Of a stretch of DNA of 64,000 nucleotides, positions 43,736-57,065 are shown in pieces; the first letter of the stretch is position 1; the number at the start of each line of letters is the position of its first letter. The stretch covers positions 1,240,001 to 1,304,000 of the forward strand of contig CBDDAE010000001.1 in assembly GCA_965224795.1 (NCBI GenBank), given 5' to 3'. This DNA comes from NVTR01 sp036480115. Lineage in GTDB: Bacteria > Pseudomonadota > Alphaproteobacteria > Rhodobacterales > Rhodobacteraceae. A model generated the notes under the pieces. That model was not told the DNA's origin. It did no database searches and worked only from the letters and a program-made list of their open reading frames with translations. The translations under genes were made by a program, and so were the position numbers.

Positions 43736-44170
43736 TCACTTGATGCGAGAGGTCGTCGAACGAGAAACTCCGAGAACACGGGCAATCTCGGCGTTGTCCT
43801 GACCCTTGCGGCGCGGCTTCAAAGCCACATCGCGCTGATAGGTCGAAAGCTTTGGGGGTCTACCCATCCGCCTGCCTGCACGTCTGGCACCTTCGCGGCC
43901 TTCGGCTGTCCGTTCCGCAATCAAGGATCGCTCGAACCTGCAAGCCCGCCCAGAACAGTGAGAATGAGTTTGCCGGTTGCCGTGGTCGTGTCCGCCCAGG
44001 AATCCGTGAGCGGCTTCAACTTCGCGCCCCTGGTTTCGATCGTGTGAACGATATCCAGAAGATCGCGTGTTGACCATGCAAGCTGATCAAGCCGCGTCAC
44101 GATCAGCACATCGCCATCGGTTAGGACTTCGAGGGCTTTCTTCTACTCGGGACGGTCTGACCTTGCCCAC
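43736..44170 (-). pseudogene. Serine resolvase/invertase, frameshifted and truncated
   Basis: Two frames join to give LIVTRLDQLAWSTRDLLDIVHTIETRGAKLKPLTDSW and ATGKLILTVLGGLAGS in one frame, then FERSLIAERTAEGREGARRAG and NAEIARVLGVSRSTTSRIK in another. That is the E-helix and HTH of a Tn3/Hin-type resolvase. An in-frame stop precedes the segment (SDRPE followed by TAG), and the catalytic N-terminus is missing where the IS3 element begins at 44171. Function is lost. Confidence 0.85.
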
Positions 44171-44208
44171 TGGACCTGTCGCGCTTTAGTGCCGCTCCAT
44201 GAACTCAT

Positions 44209-45066
44209 TTAAGCGGCTCTTCTTTCAAAAGCCAAGGGGCTTTTCCAGCCGAGTGCCGAGTGTCTTCGGCGAGGATTGTAGAAACCATTAATGTATTCAA
44301 AGATCGCCAGCTCAGCAGCACGGCGTGTGTGCCACGGGTGCCGCCAGATTAGTTCTGCTTTTATGGTCTTGAAGAAGGTTTCCATTGCAGCATTGTCATA
44401 ACAATTACCTTTACCGCTCATCGAAGTATTGAACCCGTGTTGGCGTAGGCGTTTCTGATAATCGTGCGAACAATATTGGCTGCCGCGATCTGAATGATGG
44501 ATGCACCCTCTGGGCGGTTTGCGCAAAGCCACAGCCATATCCAATGCCCTGATTGCAAGACCGCGTTTCATTCGGTTGCTGACAGCCCAACCGATGACGC
44601 GTCGCGAATGCAAGTCCAGAACCGCGGCCAGATACAACCACCCCTCTTGGGTCCAGACATAGCTAATATCGACAACCCACTTCTGGTTAGGCTTTTCTGC
44701 GTAGAAGTTCCGATTCAGCAGGCTAGGTGCGATGTTGAACTTGTGGTTGCTGTCTGTTGTAACCTTATGTTTACGGGTTCTGATCACCGATATGTTGTTT
44801 TGGCGCATCAAACGGCCGACACGGCGGTGCCCGACGTCCAGGCCAATCTCTTTCAACTCTTCGGTCATCCGTGGCCGACCATAGCTTTGCAGGCTCAAGT
44901 GATGTTGCTCTCGAATGTGGGCTAGCAATACCATGTCTTCACGTTGACGCCGACTGATTGGGCGGGATCGATAAGCTCTAAACCCACGCGGGCTGACATT
45001 CATAATTTGGCACAACCGTTCTGTCGGCAGCATAGCCCTATTTTCTTCGACAAACTTAAACCTCAT
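44209..45066 (-). CDS. IS3-family transposase OrfB
   Basis: 285 residues with the integrase-core DDE domain: VVDISYVWTQEGWLYLAAVLDLHSRRVIGW (first Asp), HHSDRGSQY (second Asp), GNCYDNAAMETFFKTIKAEL (Glu). A HTH_21 region precedes it (YGRPRMTEELKEIGL), and WHTRRAAELAIFEYINGFYNPRRRHSALG is the standard C-terminus. Its ATG overlaps the orfA stop as ATGA. It appears intact. Confidence 0.93.
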   Translation of the reverse strand: MRFKFVEENRAMLPTERLCQIMNVSPRGFRAYRSRPISRRQREDMVLLAHIREQHHLSLQSYGRPRMTEELKEIGLDVGHRRVGRLMRQNNISVIRTRKHKVTTDSNHKFNIAPSLLNRNFYAEKPNQKWVVDISYVWTQEGWLYLAAVLDLHSRRVIGWAVSNRMKRGLAIRALDMAVALRKPPRGCIHHSDRGSQYCSHDYQKRLRQHGFNTSMSGKGNCYDNAAMETFFKTIKAELIWRHPWHTRRAAELAIFEYINGFYNPRRRHSALGWKSPLAFERRAA

Positions 45067-45338
45067 AGCTTTTGGCTTGCGAAGAACTGTGTTGCCTTTT
45101 TTAGCACCTCCCTCTCCTCTCGTAGCAGTCTGTTTTCTTTGCGAAGTTTGGCGTTTTCACGCTCTAGATCAGATTGAGCGGTTGGCTTTTCAGGATTCTT
45201 CTGGTCGTGCTGTATCCACTTACTCAATGTCGAAAACCCGATACCAAAATCAGCCGCTACCTGCTTTCGTGTCAGGCCGCTTGTCAGCGCAACCCGAACC
45301 GCTTCCTGTCTAAATTCTGCTGTGCGTTTCGTTCCCAT
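45063..45338 (-). CDS. IS3-family transposase OrfA
   Basis: 91 residues from the ATG at 45338 (GGAGAACGACT upstream). HTH_Tnp_1 domain: RTAEFRQEAVRVALTSGLTRKQVAADFGIGFSTLSKWIQ, then a leucine-zipper-like coil (LERENAKLRKENRLLREEREVLKKAT). It works with OrfB, either separately or as a frameshift fusion. Confidence 0.93.
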   Translation of the reverse strand: MGTKRTAEFRQEAVRVALTSGLTRKQVAADFGIGFSTLSKWIQHDQKNPEKPTAQSDLERENAKLRKENRLLREEREVLKKATQFFASQKL

Positions 45339-45541
45339 AGTCGTTCTCCTTTTGCGCATAATACGCGGTTAAAGGAGCGGCACAATTCCGCGACAGGTCC
45401 ATTCAGCCTGATGATTGGCTTATCGCAAACGTCCGCCACCGGACGCTCACATGCGATGGTCTTACCCTGTCCAGTTCCTTAGAAGCCCCACGGGCTGGAA
45501 CTGACGGCTTTTGAAGCTTCCTTCTAAGCCTGACAGGCTAA

Positions 45542-46876
45542 CTATACCTCGAAATTTCGCGCCGATTCAACTTCCTTAGCGGCTTGCACTTTTCGTTTCG
45601 GTCGCGCGCGCCGGACGTTGACCAGTGATGTGTCGATCATGTCCTTTAGATGTGCCGCGTAGTGTTTCTCGATCATCTCGACGCTGGTACGGCAATTCTT
45701 GGCGACCTGGTAAATGTCTGCGCCTTCCAGAAGGCGGAAACAGATATAGCTATGTCTTAGGCTGTAGGCCGTGCGGGCCTTGTCGTTGCGATCAAATTTC
45801 AGTTTTGCATCCATCAGGATGCCGTTGAACATCTTCTTGAACTCGTTCGGGAACAGCCGGTCGGTTGGCTTCGGCATATTCAATCGAGCGTTACCCAATG
45901 CGTCGTCCAACTCCCTCACGATTGGCCGCTCTCGATCACGCAAGCGTTCGAATGGCAACACCGCGCCAGGCATGGACTTGCAGTAGCCAACACCACGTTT
46001 GCCGCGCACCTCGATCTCCAGAATTCGGTCCCCAGAATAATCGTCCGCAACAATTTCCACATCGCGGAATTCCAGGTGCTTAACCTCGTCGGGGCGAAGT
46101 CCGGTATTCGCCATGAAGAGCACAAAATCATGCAGTTGCTCAGCATGCCATTTGAAGCGTCGGTTTTTCGGTCTAGCTGCGTTGGCACGTGTCGCCTTGT
46201 AAAGTTGCTCATATTCTTTCGGTGAGAACCAAGGTCTGTGCTCGACCTTGCTTTGCCGCCGGTAAGGATCGGACAGGTCAGGCACGTTCTCCAACCAACG
46301 ATGACGCTGGGCAGTCTTGAGCACCATGCTCAAAGTCACAACCTCGTTGTGAATGGTATTTCGGGCAGGCGGCTTCCAGGGCCTTGGTTCCGCTTCCCTA
46401 TTTTTTATCTTGAGTTTGCCGACTCCCTTTACGTTGGTGGTTTTGATTTCTAGTTCAGATTTATCGGCCTGTTTCGGCTCTGTCATCCGATGGACGCGGA
46501 ATTTCTGAACCGCGCCGGACGTGATTTCGTTTACGGACATCTTGCCAAAGAAGGGCATCAAATGGAGTCGAATACGGTCCTTATGCCCTTGCACCCATTT
46601 TGGGCTGCGACGTCCTTGGGTGATGGCTTCGTATTCCACCTCGAACTCTTTCGCTGCTTGAGCAAAAGTTTTGCCAGTCGGCAATTCGCCATGACGGCCC
46701 TTGTCCCTCAATGTCAGATACCAGTCTTCGGAAAACTCCTTTGCAAGTTGCAGGCTTTCCTGCTTGGTCGAGGTTCGCCAGTTTCGACCGGCCAAGTAAG
46801 AGGAACACTGCCAAAAGCGGCTGTTTTCACGCTGGTAGAGGTGCACTTTGCCGCCAAAAATCGAATGACTCTTCAT
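45542..46876 (-). CDS. int: Tyrosine integrase of the element
   Basis: 444 residues. The N-terminal arm-binding and core-binding regions extend to about residue 215. The catalytic domain has Arg261 (NTGLRPDEV), Lys293 (VRGKRG), Arg374 (YSLRHSY) and the nucleophile Tyr406 (IEKHYAAH). It catalyses integration into and excision from tRNA-fMet. Its stop is distal and its start lies 117 bp from the tRNA 3' end, which is the normal placement for tRNA-targeting integrases. It is intact, so the element may still be mobile. Confidence 0.93.
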   Translation of the reverse strand: MKSHSIFGGKVHLYQRENSRFWQCSSYLAGRNWRTSTKQESLQLAKEFSEDWYLTLRDKGRHGELPTGKTFAQAAKEFEVEYEAITQGRRSPKWVQGHKDRIRLHLMPFFGKMSVNEITSGAVQKFRVHRMTEPKQADKSELEIKTTNVKGVGKLKIKNREAEPRPWKPPARNTIHNEVVTLSMVLKTAQRHRWLENVPDLSDPYRRQSKVEHRPWFSPKEYEQLYKATRANAARPKNRRFKWHAEQLHDFVLFMANTGLRPDEVKHLEFRDVEIVADDYSGDRILEIEVRGKRGVGYCKSMPGAVLPFERLRDRERPIVRELDDALGNARLNMPKPTDRLFPNEFKKMFNGILMDAKLKFDRNDKARTAYSLRHSYICFRLLEGADIYQVAKNCRTSVEMIEKHYAAHLKDMIDTSLVNVRRARPKRKVQAAKEVESARNFEV

Positions 46877-46993
46877 GATTCCACGCCATATTTGATGCTG
46901 TGTCGGGAAGTGTGTGAAAATGTGTAAGACATGTGCAAGGCTAGCAGGGCCCTGTGGGGCCTGTCAAAACTATGCCTAAGTGATTGATTTAAT

Positions 46994-47070
<77 letters not shown>

Positions 47071-47542
47071 ACAGAGTTGGTTGTCTAGGCCTTTCGGTGG
47101 GGGGACTCAAGGGGGATTCTTTGGGATTTGGAAGTATTTTCGAATGGTTAATTCTGGGGCGAGAATCCGGGAAACAGGCGAGAAGATTAAACTCTTTAAT
47201 GAGATATAGAGGCCTTGTTTAAACTCTTTAAACAGTTTTTCGGGGGGTGAATCCGTCCGGACCGCCTAAATTTTTAGCGTTCGGGCTGTTCATGGGGTTT
47301 TAACCGTCTTGTAAACGATCTGGGGTGAGCGGCGTCTTGGAAATGGTCCGGGGGACCATTTCAGCCGCGAACGGGCGGAGCCCCAGGCATGTGGCGGCAG
47401 GCGGTTTTTGGGAGTGGTGGGTTGGCACGCACCCTTCGCTTGCCGCTGGAATGACGGCTCACTTGCAAACAGCACCAAAAACCGAAAGTATAGTCGTGAT
47501 TTTTTGAGTTTGAGAATTTTTCGGTACAGGGAGACTGAACCC
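47071..47542. other. Intergenic region upstream of tRNA-fMet and the lyase-like gene
   Basis: About 470 bp. It presumably contains the tRNA-fMet promoter (-) and the promoter of the gene at 47543 (+). No gene is supported. Frames from 47408 upstream of the ATG at 47543 lack a credible start. Confidence 0.4.
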
Positions 47543-48442
47543 ATGAAGTCCTTTTTGAAAATGATCTGTCTCAGTATTGCGTGCGTTGTTGCAGCATCAC
47601 CCACGTTATCCGGCCCAAAGCGATCTGGGTACGACAACTTCTCCAGCCCAAATCGGCATCAGTTTTCAATGGTAACTGCACCTCACCCCGTGCGATACGG
47701 AAGAAGATCTGAACGGTACGAACTTCGCCAGGGCGACTGCGGGCACGACGATTGTGGCAACCACAGATTGCGCTCTGAGCTGGCGTTGAGAGCAAACAAA
47801 GTTAGAGCCCGCTTCAACAAAGACATCTGGTACGGATGGAGTTTCTACAATCAAAGTATACCTAGTTTTTCAAGTAATGAAATTATTTGGCCAACATTCG
47901 GGCAGTGGAAAATGGGGGGACCCACGTTTTCTATTATCAGCCTCATTCAACAAAATCGAGGCAATCGGAACTGGCGACGGTGCAGTGCAAGATTTTGCGC
48001 GAAGAATTTAGCGGACCCAAATGGCGACGTTTATCTAAATATGGAAGACATCGCAAAGGTAGTTCCTAAGGACGCTTCAACCAATTGGCTCAATGTTTGC
48101 AGACTGTTCAGTATGTCCGAAAATCGAGGGAAGTGGGTTGATATCGTGATCAACACTAATTTTTCAACCGGGGGTGATGGGTATGTCTTTGTCTGGATTA
48201 ACGGTCAAAAACGGTGCGAATATCACGGGGTAGTCGTCGTCGAGCGTAACCACACCTATTATCGTGGTCCGAACCACAGGCGGGGAATATTCGTTCGAAA
48301 TACTGAAAATTGGGAGGCTGCGCATCCGGGCATCGCAATACCGACTCTGATCGCATATTTTGACGAATTTAGGGTGGGAAAATCCCGTCAGGAAGTTGAT
48401 ATAAGAATGATTGAAGCGCGGGGAGGGAGGGCTGTCGATTGA
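47543..48442 (+). CDS. Secreted polysaccharide-lyase-like protein 1
   Basis: 299 residues from the ATG at 47543 (GGGAGA upstream). Signal peptide MKSFLKMICLSIACVVAASPTLS. The mature part resembles the heparin-lyase-I-like jelly roll (PF14099 type): LRSELAL, WYGWSFYNQSIPSFSS, TFGQWKMGGPTFSI, WVDIVINTNFSTGGDGYVFVWINGQKR and a terminal YFDEFRVGKSRQEVD. These proteins cleave acidic polysaccharides by beta-elimination or bind them. A longer frame from a TTG at 47408 has no signal. It is followed by a related gene 83 bp downstream. Confidence 0.72.
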   Translation: MKSFLKMICLSIACVVAASPTLSGPKRSGYDNFSSPNRHQFSMVTAPHPVRYGRRSERYELRQGDCGHDDCGNHRLRSELALRANKVRARFNKDIWYGWSFYNQSIPSFSSNEIIWPTFGQWKMGGPTFSIISLIQQNRGNRNWRRCSARFCAKNLADPNGDVYLNMEDIAKVVPKDASTNWLNVCRLFSMSENRGKWVDIVINTNFSTGGDGYVFVWINGQKRCEYHGVVVVERNHTYYRGPNHRRGIFVRNTENWEAAHPGIAIPTLIAYFDEFRVGKSRQEVDIRMIEARGGRAVD

Positions 48443-48525
48443 GCGGTCTATGTTTGAAGCTTCTACAAAAGGTCTGTTGGCAAATATGAAGCCAAATTTC
48501 TCACTCCTTTAGTCAGGATAAAGCC

Positions 48526-49410
48526 ATGAAAAAGAACTGTTTTTTCAGAATATTTGGTGCAGTGCTCTTTCTATTTTCTTTCACCGGATCGTTGTTGGCA
48601 GATGGTGGTTTAAACTTTCGTAGCAGTGCAGTCCGCGAAAATTTGTTTGGCGTTGGTTGGAAGCATGGCTTTGAGACATCTTCGCTTCCTGGTCGGGTTA
48701 CTGTCGATTCGAATGCCGACCGGGTACGCAGCGGCGAGACATCTATTCGCATGCAGATACTGCCCAAGGACTGCGGCTGGACTGTTCACCGTGATAGTGG
48801 AGAATGGAACGACTGCTTGTGGGGAAATGAACGCGTCGACATTCTGGCAACGAACCCTTTGTCTGGAAAACAGTTCTATGCCGTTAGCATGATGTTAAGT
48901 TCTGATTTCTCAAAGCTCCCGGGACAAACACGCTATATGAGCTCCGATATTAACCTTTTCCAATGGTACCAGTTAGACAGCGGAGCTTGCTTTAACCTGC
49001 AATACAACACGCGGCGAAAGCGTTTGAATATTGATGTCAGATGTCCAAACGCGGTTTACGACCACCAAGGGGCAAGGAAAAACAGGATTGAATTATCCGG
49101 CCCAGTCTACGATCGATGGCATGAGTTTGTGGTGTTTGCCAACTGGCGTGCAGATGACAAAGGAGTGTTTAGAGTTCTGCACAACGGAAATTTAGTCATG
49201 AACTACGCTGGGCCAACAATTGCAAAAGCTGGGCAAAACAAAGTTAACGAAGCAGCGTTTATTTATCGATATGGTTCTAAAGATGAACCAGCATGGACGT
49301 TCTATCGGACACCTTCGACTGTGTGGTTTGACGACATAATCCGAGCCCGCTCGCTGACCAAAATCGAAAGGCGATACAGGTTCGATCGCGCTAGTTTGGG
49401 CTTTCGTTAG
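48526..49410 (+). CDS. Secreted polysaccharide-lyase-like protein 2
   Basis: 294 residues, with signal peptide MKKNCFFRIFGAVLFLFSFTGSLLA. The jelly-roll-like features parallel the upstream gene: KHGFETSSLPGRV, SGETSIRMQI, INLFQWYQLDSGACFNLQY, DRWHEFVVFANWRADDKGVFRVLHNGNLVM, and TVWFDDIIRARS. The two proteins are diverged, probably ancient duplicates. They lie on the strand opposite to the rRNA operon, between 5S rRNA and tRNA-fMet. Catalytic residues cannot be assigned with confidence. Confidence 0.75.
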   Translation: MKKNCFFRIFGAVLFLFSFTGSLLADGGLNFRSSAVRENLFGVGWKHGFETSSLPGRVTVDSNADRVRSGETSIRMQILPKDCGWTVHRDSGEWNDCLWGNERVDILATNPLSGKQFYAVSMMLSSDFSKLPGQTRYMSSDINLFQWYQLDSGACFNLQYNTRRKRLNIDVRCPNAVYDHQGARKNRIELSGPVYDRWHEFVVFANWRADDKGVFRVLHNGNLVMNYAGPTIAKAGQNKVNEAAFIYRYGSKDEPAWTFYRTPSTVWFDDIIRARSLTKIERRYRFDRASLGFR

Positions 49411-49575
49411 AATTTTTCTATGTCCCATCGGGTTGGCCCGTTTGATTGTGCCCCAATGAAAGCTACCGCGCTTGTCAGAATGGCAAACCTCAATAACAAC
49501 AGTACGCCCAATTTCGGGTGCCGCCAGCATTCTTTGGCTCAGGATCCGGAAAATGGCCAAAAAAATTCCAGCCCA

Positions 49576-49600
49576 CAAAAAAACCGCCCCAAAGGGCGGC
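49576..49600 (-). terminator. rrn operon terminator
   Basis: On the minus strand GCCGCCC, TTTG loop, GGGCGG then a run of eight T. It starts about 50 bp after 5S rRNA, so the rRNA transcript ends before the lyase genes and tRNA-fMet is transcribed separately. Confidence 0.8.
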
Positions 49601-49649
49601 TCATTCAGTATCTAACATCGCGTCGAGAGATACATCCAGTTTCTTACTA

Positions 49650-49766
49650 GGTTTGGCGGTGACCTACTCTCCCACGCCTTAAGACGCAGTACCATCGGCG
49701 CAACAGTGCTTAACTGCCGAGTTCGGGATGGGATCGGGTGTTTCACTTGCGCTATGACCACCAAAC
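49650..49766 (-). rRNA. rrf: 5S ribosomal RNA
   Basis: About 117 nt. The minus strand starts GTTTGGTGGTCATAGC and includes the conserved CCCGATCCCATCCCGAACTC and GGGAGAGTAGGTC segments. Ends are approximate. Confidence 0.92.
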
Positions 49767-49964
49767 CGAGAAAGAAACCAGATTCATATTTGGCCTACCG
49801 CCCGGAGGGCTACTTGAGGCCAGATAATCCCGCAATTACCGAAGCAAGAGCGAGAAACATCAGTTTGCATCTGACGATGCGAATTCAAGTCAGTAAAATT
49901 GTATTCGTGGTGTAGTAATTGCTTTGATCTGTATTAGCTAAAACCTAGCTTTTACTGGATCAAA

Positions 49965-52793
<2,829 letters not shown>

Positions 52794-53342
52794 ATCCAGA
52801 AAAAGACAGGCTCTCCTGTTAGTCCCATCAAGCAGATGGAACCCTCTTCTGAAGCAAAGCATTTACTATCCCGCTCCGGCCGCTGGTTCAGCAACCGGAA
52901 CATGTTTTATGCAGCCCGTGCAGGCTACATAAGGTTAGTGTATTTTACTTGACTTGGATTGTGTTTTGCATTCGAGGATTGAACCTCAGGATGTCCGGCG
53001 GGAATGCCATGATCCATACAAAACACGGTATAATTCTTTATGCTTGGGTAAGAACCCAGGCCCCACACACTCGCAGGACCAGCATAAAAAACTGATGTTG
53101 TATCTCTCTATACGATGTCAATTCCATCGAACTTTCCGAAGGAAAGTCGATGACCGAGGTAAGCGAGTTTTCCGAAGAAAACTTGCGGCTCGGCGTCCGA
53201 TTGGACGACTAAATATCCGAAGATACTTAGTGATCTAATCGTTGTTCCAGTCGCGCCCGTACTCGGTTACTTTGCAAGCAAAGTAACTTGTTGCTTCGTG
53301 GCGTTGTGGGTGTTGCAATTCAATTCGCAAGCGAATGGAATT

Positions 53343-53418
53343 TGGTGGAGCGTATCGGGATCGAACCGATGACCCCCTGCTTGCAAAGCAGGTGCTCTCC
53401 CAGCTGAGCTAACGCCCC
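53343..53418 (-). tRNA. tRNA-Ala (TGC)
   Basis: 76 nt with CCA; the minus strand opens GGGGCGTTAGCTCAGCTGGG and has anticodon loop CTTGCAAA. It lies in the 16S-23S spacer. Confidence 0.97.
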
Positions 53419-53594
53419 ACAATTTCGTTTGGCAGAGCCAAACAAATTGAGTGCTGGCAGGTTACTTTCTGCAAGAAAGTCACCGAGAAGCACCCCGTTG
53501 ATGTGGTGTGGTGTCCCTTTGCCCGCTCTCGGCCATTTTGCTGACGCAAAAGAACCTGTCACGGCGTCAACTTTGCCAAAGGCAAAGTGGACGT

Positions 53595-53671
<77 letters not shown>

Positions 53672-53822
53672 AAGACAGACCGGCAGGTCTGTAAATTTCT
53701 AAAACTGAAGAGATATGAGGACGGTCCGGCCCAACATCGTCATCCGAAGATGCGATGCGATATGCTACCTAAGTAGCTGCTAAGTGTTCCACGAGTATGA
53801 ACAAGTTCATGCTGCTAGGAAC

Positions 53823-55296
<1,474 letters not shown>

Positions 55297-55985
55297 GAAA
55301 AGCAATTGCTTGCTTGTCCTTGACGTTCGAACCTTTGCACATCGTTCTCAGATGCTCCGGCTAGGAAACATCTTCAAACATCTTTTCTGTTTATCGTGCT
55401 TAGGGTTTCAGAGAAACCGAAAGCCGTCCAAACAGTGAAGCTGACCTTCCATAATCGAGCCGAAGCTCTAGGAAGTCGATATGCGAAGGCTGATCCATCG
55501 AAATGAACCAAACCGCCCACATATCTCTTCAGTTACTATCAATTTCAAAGAGCACAGAGACAAAACAAACCGTGATGCGCCCTAACTTTCGGCGCGCCCC
55601 GCCTGCAATATCTCTTGTTTTTATTCTGCGTCTCGTTGCCTGCTGTCTCCAGTATGGCCCGTCTGGCGCCCCGCCGGTGCATCTCTGCGCCGCTGGTGAG
55701 GGGGTGTTTAGGCCTATGGCTTGCGGGGGGCAAGAGTTTTCTTTCACAAATATGACATTTTTTTGAAACAGCGTAAATCACCTTTAAACACAGGGTTTTG
55801 TGAAAGAAAGTACTGGGATTTGCAAGGGTTACAGCAATAAGATTACGCGCAAGTATTGGGTTTATCCGCAGAATCCCGGGTTATCCACAGACTCAGGTTG
55901 GTTGGGCGTATGTAAGTAGGGGCTTGGGCACACAAGATAGGGTGTTGGATAAGTGAGTCGGCCAAAGGTTAATCTCAATTTGACC
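55297..55985. promoter_or_regulatory. rrn promoter region and DnaA-box-like sites
   Basis: About 690 bp upstream of 16S without a credible gene. It must contain the rrn promoter(s). It also holds TTATCCGCA (55862-55870) and a perfect TTATCCACA (55881-55889), spaced 19 bp apart. Confidence 0.55.
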
Positions 55986-56756
55986 TCACTTTCGCCGAAT
56001 AACGTACAACCCATACCCTTCCCGGTGGGTTTCATTGCCATCCATATCCGAAGTGTAAGAACTTTCGCCCACTTCCAGAAACGCCAGCCCCGATGTCTCG
56101 CCAGGCCGTGTGCGAAAATACACCTGTCCGTCCACACTGCCCGCCGTGTACAAAAAACCACCGTAGTAGTCCGTAGGTATCTGCACCTTGAAAACTTCTG
56201 TGTCATGGGTGATTTTCAGATAGGCGGTTCCGGTCCAGTCTGAATACACAACCGGAAAGTAGTAGTAGAACCCCGGCCATTGGGAAAATTCCTGAAAAGT
56301 GTAATGTTCAAGATCAATTGTTCCCGGGCTCTGGTCAAAAGAATATTCTGGGACATATCGCCTTTCATTATCCAGAGGCACAGGTTGCAAAGCCGGATTG
56401 TCCAAAAGCTTTTCCAGATCGTCCTGACTGATGCCAACGGTTTCCAAATGCTGGCCCTGTCGATCAAGCGTAATCAAATGCCGGTCGGAATAATTGTCAG
56501 GGTCCTTTTCCACGAACTCGGTCAGGATCAGGTACTGTTCCTTCTGAGCGTCGTAAAAAACCTCAAGCACCCAACCGTGCAGAATTTTTTCAATAGAGTA
56601 TGCGTCGCCCTCTACCCCGTCGTTAAGATTAGCATACGAAAAATACCCGGAAGATTTGGCCGGCGCGGTGAAATATTTCAACACCGGTACATGCAAAACG
56701 AAAGCCACCGCTAAGACCACCGCTGCGCCCATTAGGTATAGAATAATTTTCGACAC
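55986..56756 (-). CDS. Membrane-anchored hypothetical protein
   Basis: 256 residues. One N-terminal hydrophobic segment (IILYLMGAAVVLAVAFVLHV) could be an anchor or uncleaved signal. The rest is extracytoplasmic, rich in Tyr/Phe and beta-type (GYFSYANLNDGVEGDAYSIEKI, EYSFDQSPGTIDLEHYTFQEFSQWPGFYYYFPVV, KVQIPTDYYGGFLYTAGSVDGQVYF). I do not recognise the family. It is divergent from the TadG-like gene with about 300 bp between them. Confidence 0.7.
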   Translation of the reverse strand: MSKIILYLMGAAVVLAVAFVLHVPVLKYFTAPAKSSGYFSYANLNDGVEGDAYSIEKILHGWVLEVFYDAQKEQYLILTEFVEKDPDNYSDRHLITLDRQGQHLETVGISQDDLEKLLDNPALQPVPLDNERRYVPEYSFDQSPGTIDLEHYTFQEFSQWPGFYYYFPVVYSDWTGTAYLKITHDTEVFKVQIPTDYYGGFLYTAGSVDGQVYFRTRPGETSGLAFLEVGESSYTSDMDGNETHREGYGLYVIRRK

Positions 56757-57065
56757 ATCATTTTCCTTACATTGAACCCGCTTTTACAGGCTTTCGGGAG
56801 GTTGTTTAGCTTAGTTAATAGAATCGGCTTCGTGGCAATTTCCCAATATAACCAGCAATTTTGACAAAAATTGCACCGAAATCGAAACAGTACTGGCCCC
56901 CGGTAGATACTTTCCCACATTCGCGCCTAATGACCTTTTTTTGCCGCTTTTGCGCCCAGCTTGCCCTAATCTCTGCTTTGTCCGGCCACATTCAGGTCGG
57001 GCACGAAATTACAGGCGGCAGTGTCGTCCAACACAATTTGATTTGTAATAGTAGATAGGTGCTCC

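Larger units (their letters stand above)
44171..45401 (-). mobile_element. IS3-family insertion sequence
   Basis: 1231 bp with terminal inverted repeats. The left end reads TGGACCTGTCGCGCTTTAGT, and the right end, on the other strand, reads TGGACCTGTCGCGGAATTGT; both continue into GCCGCTCC. It carries two overlapping minus-strand genes. A 3-bp target duplication is not evident (CAC on the left, TTC on the right), so rearrangement after insertion is possible. It truncates the resolvase pseudogene. Confidence 0.9.
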
